Assembly (NCBI RefSeq): GCF_009389715.1
Contig: NC_052404.1
Span: 3,092,738 to 3,156,737 of the forward strand
Source: Phoenix dactylifera
Lineage: Eukaryota; Streptophyta; Magnoliopsida; Arecales; Arecaceae
Reading direction: 5' to 3'
Length of the DNA stretch: 64,000 nucleotides
The position numbers were made by a program, and so were the translations under genes. How positions within the stretch are numbered: the first letter of the stretch is position 1; every line of letters starts with the position of its first letter. Shown piece by piece: positions 55,860-64,000 of the stretch. The notes beneath the pieces were generated by a model. That model was not told the DNA's origin. It saw only the letters and a program-made list of their open reading frames with translations, and made no database searches.

Positions 55860-56770
55860 CTTCTACCGAGCTCTTAGTCCTCATCGATAGGAACAACCCC
55901 ATGGTTCTTCTAGAAGGCCCCGCTCGAATGCTAAGCAACAAAGAAGGTAATCCAGTCGGCAGCCTTATTTACCGTCAGATAGACATAAGTAGCTCTGAAA
56001 GTGCCACAACCTCTCGCTAGCCTATAGATGTCCCGCAATAAAGCTTGTCCATCACCAATCTTATGTAAATCCTAGAACTACTCAATCACTATGGCGGAAT
56101 CCCCTTCAAACTGGATGTTGTCCACACCCAAGACAAGCCTTGCATATGTGAGGCCTTCCCAAGTAGTTCTCAGCTCTGCTCTAAGAGTAGTCATGTCAAA
56201 AATATGTCGACCCTGATTACAAAGCCTCCTGATCACAAAGCCCACACCTCCTCAGCCGTGACTAGTCTAAAGTTATGACCCACGATCACAAAGCCCACAC
56301 CTCCTCTATCGCCGCTACAGTTATGCTGCCATCGGAATTCACCTTAAAAAGGCTTGGAGATGGGGGGCTCCCATGAGGCGAAAACAACTTGGTTCGCTGT
56401 AAAAGCAAAATGAGAGTTCTATATATCCCTCGCCATCTCGGATGAAACTAGAGCAGTAGGCTAAGTGATTTCAGAAGCATGTAGAAGTGTTCTATCTATC
56501 ACAATCCTCAGATGCAACCGCTTGGGTTGTTGCCTACATCTTTGAAACTAGAGCAATAGGCTGAGTGATTTCAGAGCATGTAGAGGTGCTATATCTACCA
56601 AGCTCTTCAGATTGATCATGGTAGGCAACAACCCAAGTAGCTGCTTTGTTATCAATCACATCAATATACTGACTGTCACCAATAGATCATCTAATCGAGG
56701 GGAGCACTACCAGGGCACGGACACAGATCTCCCTCTAGATGAAAGAACTGTCGCCCAATTTGAATATTGA
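55860..56770 (-). mobile_element. Antisense LINE RNase H remnant
   Basis: On the minus strand, broken frames read like the LINE RNase H region: GGVGFVIVGHNFRLV near 56300, then LRAELRTTWEGLTYARLVLG and FEGDSAIVIE around 56180-56080, then VNKAADWITFFVA near 55940. The order matches the LINE at 2.8-4.7 kb. Two local tandem duplications lie within it (about 56225-56320 and 56450-56620). The copy is dead and truncated, and no poly-A end is obvious. Confidence 0.72.
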
Positions 56771-57565
56771 GAGCTGAAGATCATGAATTGTATTTGGCCC
56801 TCATCAAGATACTCTAAAGACTCTCACGCTCATTTTACTAGGTTCTTTCATTCTCTTAACATCATATTTATCTACCCTCATCTCATCGGGACTGAGTTCG
56901 AGTTCCAAATGCTTTATGCTGAAAATAGACTTCTCCAATCATATTTTAGTGGGTTTGGTCGGAGAGCTCTATTGTCTGAGCCCAAATCATGTCTCTCTAT
57001 CTTATTGAGTTATAATGTAAATACAACTATTTTTTTATTTACTTTTTTAAGATAAAAATAATATATTTTAATTTTAATTTTTAAAAAAATCAAAAAATGC
57101 TTGTATAGTCAAAAAATATATTATAAAAATGAATAGAAAATAACATTATTATTATATTCCTATGATAACCATTATTTTAACAATTATTTTAATATTTAAA
57201 ATTTAAAATTATAATTTTCAGATAAATAATGATTATTATAATTTTTGTAACGGCCGATAATGATTTTTATAGCGGACCATTTTTTATAAAAAATAGCGGT
57301 TTATTTAAAACGTTTGTTATACCACCATTTATTACACCAGAAACACATATAAAAATAATTTTTGTTAATAAAACCCAGGCTGTTGTCCGCCGCTGCATCC
57401 AGACGCCCTTTCCCGTTCCCATTCCGGCCGAAGCCAACCGAACCCTCCCCATCAATCGCCAAGAACTAGGGTTTTTATATACACTCAACTTCCCAACTCC
57501 GAAAATCTCTGGGGCTTTAGCTCTCTCCTCTTCTCCTTCTCGGCCTCGATCTCTTCTCCGCCTCC
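56771..57565. other. AT-rich DNA and promoter side of the OSB-type gene
   Basis: A/T-rich sequence with no supported gene up to about 57370. The last 190 or so bases are pyrimidine-rich and presumably the promoter and leader of the gene starting at 57566. CGGTTTA and TTATACC motifs occur, but no clear TATA box could be assigned. Confidence 0.4.
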
Positions 57566-60500
57566 ATGAATCTCTCCCGAGCCTTCGCCTCCCTGTTCTC
57601 CTCTTCCTCCTTCCAATCCAGAAAGCTATCGATTCGCCCCATCGCAGTTGCCGCCTTTCAATCCTCCGCTCTCTTCTCCACCGACGTCGCCGCCGCCGCA
57701 CCGGCCAAGCGCAACTATAAGGGGAAGCCGAAACCTAAGCCGGAAAAGGACCCTCTAGGGTTTTCGAATTCCGACTGGAATCCCTCTGGTCACAAGGATC
57801 TGCCCAGGCCAACCGAGGTCCCCTATCAGCCCAAGGTTGCCAATTCGGTGCACCTCGTCGGGACTATCGGCGTGCCTGTCCAGCTCCAGACATTGCCCAA
57901 CGGCTTGTACGCCGCTGTGTCGGTCCTCGTTCAGGAAAATACTAAGGGTTTGCCACAGCTCTGGTATGCTTAATTTGTTGTTGAGATGTTCCTGTTGTTG
58001 GTTACGTCTTGAATTCTACTGGAAAAAATGGCTGATTGGTTGCGATGTTTCATGGCTGTCTGCTAGTACATGATTTTTTTTGTCTACTTGAGATATATCC
58101 GATGTTTCTAATTTTTCTGAGCTTCATGGTGGAGATGTTGCCATAATTACCTGACGTTCTTTTACTTTGATTCCTATTACAGTCTTAGCTTCATTGATTA
58201 TGTCTACTCGTTGCGCAGAACTTCAGTAGTTAAAAGTAGGGCCATGAGTTGGCTGGAAATGGTTGGTTCCATGAATGTCGAAATTCAAACTTGATAAGCT
58301 AATCACTTTCCCATTTGGATTTATTGTTTTTTCATGGCCATTCTGTTGAAATTGATTCGAGTTAGGTTTGATTATTAGATCTAAAATAGATCAGCAAATA
58401 TCTTCTTGAATAGGTTATTTCTTGAATATATTTATTTCACTTATACTTTTCCACAACATCTTCAATTTTCATCAAGTATCACTTCCAACTTCAAGGAACT
58501 TTATAGTGGTGAATCTATTTCATAGCATGAATTTGTATATAAATAATGCTATTCTTGATTTTCAAGATTCTGACTATCGTTTTTCTTTGAACTTTTGACC
58601 CCGTCCTCTCCAGATTCTAGTTCTACTTGTGTTATATTTGATAGTTTAATGTTTTTATCTGTAGAAAATCCATGTATGTCTATATGCATGTAAAGTGTTG
58701 TCGGATTATTTATGTAAGTATCCTTGTGAATTTGGCCATATTTTGACTCTATCTAATAGGCTGGCAGTTCTACATTTTGTGGTCCAAATCTATTCATTTT
58801 CTTATAATCTGGTTTGATTGTTGGACTTTTGTACCTTTTTATCCCGTTTTATCAGGGAGTGAGTATGTTATGTACTGTTTCAAAATGCAAATGGCACTCA
58901 GGAGATCCTGTTCTTTGCTTGATTTCTAATGCACAGCTGTACGATCTGTTATAGCAACTTCTCTAGGAATATCATGCTGTATTTAATTTCAAAAGTTGAT
59001 TGAGAATTAGAAAATTGGTATTCTTTGCTTGTTTCTCATTGAGCTATTACTTCACAGTATATATACTAACTTTGTTTCACACGGATATACTGCATCAAAA
59101 TTTTCTAACCATGCACTTATTTGAATCTTTGAAGAATTAATTCTTTTGATATTTAATTGCTTGGTCATTATGGGAGCATTGGAACTTAGATTATTGTAAT
59201 TTTCTTTGTTCATGAAGGAAGACAATGCTTTAACTGATTTGTTCTTTTTCCTAAGTCTTTTATTTCCTTTTCTTGCTCCTAGTTTTGCTCAAATGGATAA
59301 TGACTTTGCTTTAATCTTTAGTATTTGATTATTTTACTATTTTTTACGGCTGATATCATTTCTCCTAAAACAGATATTCTTAATTGGTCATGCATCATTA
59401 AGAAATATCAGTGAAAAGAGAACATCCATTTTGATTTCCCTTCTTAATCTTTGGATTATAGTTTTCAGACAAAAAAAAGAAAACCATCTTAATATGATAT
59501 TTGTATACCCCATCTCTTCCTCTAACTTTCTGGAACTAGCATAACTTTTATTTACTACATTAAGTTTCACTTCTTGTTTTTGTTTTGTTCAGGATTCCAA
59601 TTATTTTTCAAGGTGATTTGGCACAATGTGCTGCATGTCATTTGAAGGAAAATGACCTTATCTATGTAATTGGAAAGTTAAGTGGAGATGTACCACCATT
59701 CACAATTAAAGATGCTCAAACCAAAATACAGGTATATTTTTTTTCCCTTACAGAAGTGCTTGGCTTATCTTTTCACCATTACCCAATTTCCAACATAAAC
59801 AAACTTTGGCATAGCATATTTTTCACTGAGACTTTTAACCTTGTAATATTGATAATTAGATGGTGCCACCACTTGGTTGTGGGAAAATATTTGGCTATAG
59901 AATATAATGAGAGGCCTTGCTATTTGTTGAAGCAAAAAGCTTTTTGAATTTTTTTATTAATATATGAACAAGGTCTCCTTGGCTTGCTTTTCCATGCCAT
60001 TTTTTCTATGTGACTGCCTAAATAACTAATTAATTGATATAAGCCTCTCATCTTGACTTTGGGCCAGCAATTTCTAGCTTGATAGTCTGAATAATAATGA
60101 CACTCTCGTTTGGTTCACGGGAAAAGAAGGGGGGAAAGTGTGGTCAACGGGAAAGTAATGAGATGCCTTTTGTTTGGTTGGAGTTTGCAAAGGAGAGAGT
60201 TGGAAAAGTTGTATTCCCATGGAAAAATGATTCCCACATTTCATGTGAAAGTCTTTCCCATGAGAAACATGGGAAAGTTACTTTTCCATGAACCAGGAAT
60301 CACTCCATTTTTATTTTTTCCAAAAAGATCCTTCAGCATTAAAGAGGCATTAAAGACTTAATTTTTATTAAGGATATAATAGGAATTATACATAGCTTTC
60401 CCAAGAAAGTGGACGGTCAACCAAACATAAGCAATCTGGAAATCTGTCACTTTTCCATGGCCAACCAAACATGCCAAAAGTACTTTTCCAGGCATCATCT

Positions 60501-63500
60501 TCCTAGAAATCTGCTTTTCAGGAATCATATTCCTAGGAGGAAAAATGCTTCCCGTCAGTGGAAGGAACAAGCTAGCTTTGAAATATAATGTTATTGATGG
60601 ATTGAACTCGCTGAACTTGAAGGAACTTGCTCCAAAGCTTGATGGTCTTGTTTGGTCGAGCATGCCTAGATACTTCGTGTACAGAAAAGCAGTGTGATTG
60701 ATTCTTCAAGAAGTAGAGATCTGAAATTTAGAGCTTCTTCTAGTAACCTGAATCCTACTTCCTATTTTATGTAGAAAATTTTTGCTGGATATTCATAGGT
60801 CCAGGGTGAATGCTCTAGCAGCTTATACACGAAGCCTTGAGCCTCAAAAAAGAAGGAATATAAAGATAATTAAAATCTGAGGAATAAAATAAAACTTTCA
60901 TTAATTTATCTTCGACCTTTTGGGGATGAAACCACCCCTACATATATAGAAAATAAACCATAGGAAGCCTAGACTTGATCTAACCATTGATTTAGTTAAG
61001 ACTTTAAACTAATGACTGAAAGTTATTGGAAAAGGGCTCTTACATCTCTACTTCCCATTAGGGCACTTTGAGGCCATGATAACTTCGTGAACATGAATCC
61101 ATTTGGTGCATCTAATACATGTAAAATATGTGTTCCATATGCCCTAAATCATTTAAATTATAGGTGAAATGGATGCTGCACCTCAAGTTATGGCACTGAA
61201 ATTTATGACTAAAATTGAACCCAGACTTTCATAGTTCCTGGAGTTTTGAACTCATCCAATGCTAAGCTATATGACAGTTGGTCTTAAGTTTGATTGAACA
61301 TTACATAAAAGAAAATATTTAAAGTAGATGAGAAGAGAGAGAAAGAGAGAGGATGTGGGACTCTTCAACTTTAAAAAAAGGTGAGGAGTAATCCACTCAA
61401 AACTCTAAGGTTTATTCAACTAAGTGATAAATGTCAAACTTTTACAGCCATTTCATGCTTAAGATAAATCAGGCAAGGAGGAAAAGTCAGAAACTCTATT
61501 AAATCTCTGGATACAAATTCATCTAGTTCTACTTGACTTGGTTCAAAAGCAATCTTCAATTACTTTGAATTTATCACCAAACTAATAAAAGCTGCAGCCT
61601 CAAATCACAAATAGGAGGACACTCTAGCCCAAATAAGATAATATGACATGTTTTAGTGCCCAAAATTTGATTCCCAGATACGTTCTGTGGCCGATATTTG
61701 CCCTCGTAATGTTAGTGTAGCATTATGCCCCTTACATTATTTTGCATTATTTTTGTTGTTTGGATTCTTCTTTGGACCATTTCAAGCGTGTGTGCATTAG
61801 TAAATCAAAGACTAGTCTATTCACATATGCAAGCACTTTGAGTTATTGATGCTGTTTATTTGGTGAAGTATTTCTTCAATTGTTGTCGGAGAAGGATGAG
61901 TGCATTGTTGTTGCTAGTCCTTCAATTGCAACTGTTGATCTTGGGTGGTGACTTACATCTGATGTTTGCTAAGTAGCATATGAAACACAAGTTATCCATT
62001 CCTTCTAAGAATAGATCAAATACATAGCTGGTTATGTTTTGGACTTTTTTTGCTTGAAAATTGTGCAATATCAATTATTACATCACAACACAAGAATACC
62101 TTTAATGTATTTTCTGAGATATTCAAAAAACCTGTTCAAGCAATGTCAGAAGATTAAGATGCTGATAATACATTTTTCTTTAGCTATATTTTCTCTCCAT
62201 GTGTTTTTATAGAATGTATGGATTATATTTATTGACAAAACACCAATTCATAAATTTTTACATAAACAGTAGTTACTCGGAAAAATATGTAAGCAAACCA
62301 GCTAAATGACAAAGTAATATAAAGAGATAATTGGAAACCATCAGATCTATTATGCACAGGCACAGCAATGGGTAATTGTTTTCAAGTGAAACCATTTTCA
62401 TAAATTCACTCCTCAATTGTCAATATTTTCTATTCTGAAATTAGATCTGAAAATATATTTTATATGCACAACACAAATCAACTAAACGGTGTCCTTAATT
62501 AATATTTAGACTTTTTAGATATACCCTTTTCTTATTAATTACACTAAATAACTGTTAACATGACCTACGGGTCTTGCCAACATATTTGGGGCTGGTGTTG
62601 TGAACACATTTTGCTTTTGTTGCTGCTATTACTTGTTTTCTCCTTTTTTTTGCTGTCTTGATTTATTGATGTTAATTTCATAGTATTGATTCTAGAATTG
62701 ACACCTAAGTTATGATTATTGTAGGTCTTAGCTCATAGCGTAAGTTTTGTGCAAAAAGAATGTCCAGAAAAGGAAGGCCAGAAAGTGTCTGAAAAACATG
62801 AGGTGGCTTCAGATAGTTCAGGTTAATTCTGGTTTTATAACTTAAACCTTGTATTTGCTTTTGTTGGTTATATGAAGTTTTAATTTGAATCCATTATTTA
62901 ATAACATTGGGTTGGTGATGCATGAGTTGGCATACTTTGTGATTTAATCTCATTTGCAATCTTCCTTTGCTTTTCATACAAATTTTGTCCTTTAGCATAA
63001 CATAACAAGTTCAGAGGAAAACACTTCATATATTGTAATTTAATGGATCCTTGCACCTATCTACACCTTACTAAGAAATTAGTATTCCGGAACCGTCTTT
63101 TGTAAAAATCTTGCCTTTTTCATTGTTGTGATTTTCTATTTTCTCTTGAGATGTATATGTATATGTATAATGTATGTACGTAAATATGCATATATGCATG
63201 CATGTATAATTATTAAAATGTTTTCAGCTTCCTATCATCACATTTTTCCTAGTTTTTCTCTCCTTTTTAGCTTCCCTTTATAAGGCAGGGGGTCAATAGG
63301 TCTTGTATTAAACAAAAAGTTCATCTATAGTGGTGTTTCTCTGGTGATCAGTAATGATGACTGGTGCTAAGGAACTATCAATGGGTCAAAAGGATTTTTA
63401 CTTGAGTTGTGTGAAGAACCATGCTGATTGCATCTCTCATCCATCAATTAATAAAGTCCATATGGTTTTGACTGAACATGTCTGCTAATTATATTTTCTT

Positions 63501-64000
63501 TTGCTCACAGAGTTCTCTTTCTGTGATATGTCCATAGATCTTTCTGATTCAAATTTTATGTATTCCCATTCAACAATGTTCTAGTAAATATAACGTCTAG
63601 TGCAGGTTCAGACATATGCATTTTTTCTGTTGTTTCTTTGGAATCTGTTTCTCTAGCTTGTCAAGACCATGATTGCTTAATTGAGGGGTTAATGATATGC
63701 TGCGTATAAATTTCTTGTGCATGGAGTTATGCATTTTATTTTAAAAGCCATGAAAATGCTTAGTCATTTTTCTGTTTGTTTTTTAACTTTTGACCTCAGC
63801 AATGGACACTCACTGGAATGTTTGACATTGGTAAACATCTTTTTTTTTGGAAACTTACTGCATGGTTATCCTTTTTCTTTTTTTTTGGAAGTAGATGATC
63901 ATGAAGGAGCAAACTTTCTTTTCTTTGCTAGTGCTTACTGTTAGACTCGTTGATGTTCGTGATTTTACTGTAGGTTTGAGACAATTATCAAAGTGAGCAA
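57566..64000 (+). CDS. Organellar single-stranded DNA-binding protein (OSB type), 5' part only
   Basis: Visible exons are 57566-57963, 59593-59731 and 62725-62821; the 3' exons lie beyond the right edge. The first 211 residues are seen. Residues 1-40 (MNLSRAFASLFSSSSFQSRK and on) are Ser/Arg/Ala-rich with few acids, as in a mitochondrial or plastid targeting peptide. A Lys/Pro linker follows (KPKPKPEKDP). The OB-fold begins at about residue 90 with VANSVHLVGTIGVPVQL and continues over exon 2 (WIPIIFQGDLA, then LIYVIGKLSGD). Exon 3 ends the fold with VLAHSVSFVQ. Family knowledge: OSB proteins bind single-stranded organelle DNA and limit illegitimate recombination; they carry C-terminal PDF motifs, which cannot be checked here. 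A plain mtSSB is the main alternative. Intron 2 carries an inserted repeat element. Confidence 0.8.
60100..60480. mobile_element. MITE-like inverted-repeat element in OSB intron 2
   Basis: The left end near 60105 reads CTCGTTTGGTTCACGGGAAA and the right end near 60450-60472 reads CTTTTCCATGGCCAACCAAA, approximate reverse complements. GGGAAAG and CTTTCCC motifs recur inside on both strands. No open frame matches a transposase. The superfamily is unclear because no target duplication could be fixed. Confidence 0.55.
62822..63999. other. Intron 3 of the OSB-type gene up to the window edge
   Basis: No exon continuing the frame was found. Candidate acceptors near 63890 and 63974 lead to stops within a few codons. 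An ATGTATATGTATATGTA-like microsatellite lies near 63150-63205. Confidence 0.4.

Noticed and set aside
63890-63944. Fourth OSB exon after the acceptor near 63891
   Set aside because: The in-frame continuation stops after about 17 codons and lacks OSB motifs, so the true next exon is probably outside the window.

Overview
This window is nuclear DNA of a flowering plant. The evidence is spliced genes with GT-AG introns, AT-rich intergenic DNA, CT/GA-rich gene leaders and many plant-type transposon remnants. Protein similarity and base usage suggest a monocot, possibly a palm; that is inference, not something the sequence proves. No bacterial, organellar, rRNA, tRNA or CRISPR feature was recognised.

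Layout. 1-6.5 kb is repeat-rich: an LTR-like end, then a LINE 3' fragment flanked by two copies of the leader of the next gene, one copy carrying a PIF/Harbinger-type element. 6.85-10.57 kb (+) is an SDP1-type patatin triacylglycerol lipase in four exons. 10.6-17.1 kb is intergenic and holds a large inverted repeat and a long AT/ATAC microsatellite. 17.19-17.87 kb (-) is an intronless four-EF-hand calmodulin-like protein. 18.25-19.61 kb is a duplicated DSS1 5' end whose first exon has lost its ATG. 21.1-25.0 kb (+) is a YAE1-type gene with an apparent U12-type intron. 26.5-27.8 kb is a solo LTR. 29.09-33.88 kb (+) is DSS1, a 74-residue proteasome subunit split by a 4.6 kb intron. 36.01-39.26 kb (-) is an N6-methyl-AMP deaminase in 11 exons. 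39.5-47.05 kb is repeats: a LINE tail, a Copia fossil interrupted by another solo LTR, and a duplicated minisatellite block. 47.2-54.3 kb (-) is an ecdysoneless/SGT1-type gene in five exons. 54.3-57.2 kb holds repeats and an antisense LINE remnant. 57.57 kb to the right edge (+) is the 5' part of an organellar single-stranded DNA-binding protein gene (OSB type).

The genes do not form a pathway. They are ordinary single-copy housekeeping or metabolic genes: lipid mobilisation, calcium signalling, Fe-S protein maturation, proteasome, modified-nucleotide clearance, transcription/splicing support and organelle DNA maintenance. I found no new multi-gene system. The most unusual observations are the possible giant target-site duplication that copied the SDP1 leader, the U12-type intron with a GG 3' end in the YAE1 gene, the ATG-less but otherwise near-perfect DSS1 first exon, the repeated 5' splice site in the ecdysoneless gene, and a roughly 160 bp inverted repeat able to form a long hairpin. 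Exon boundaries were worked out by hand from reading frame and splice signals.
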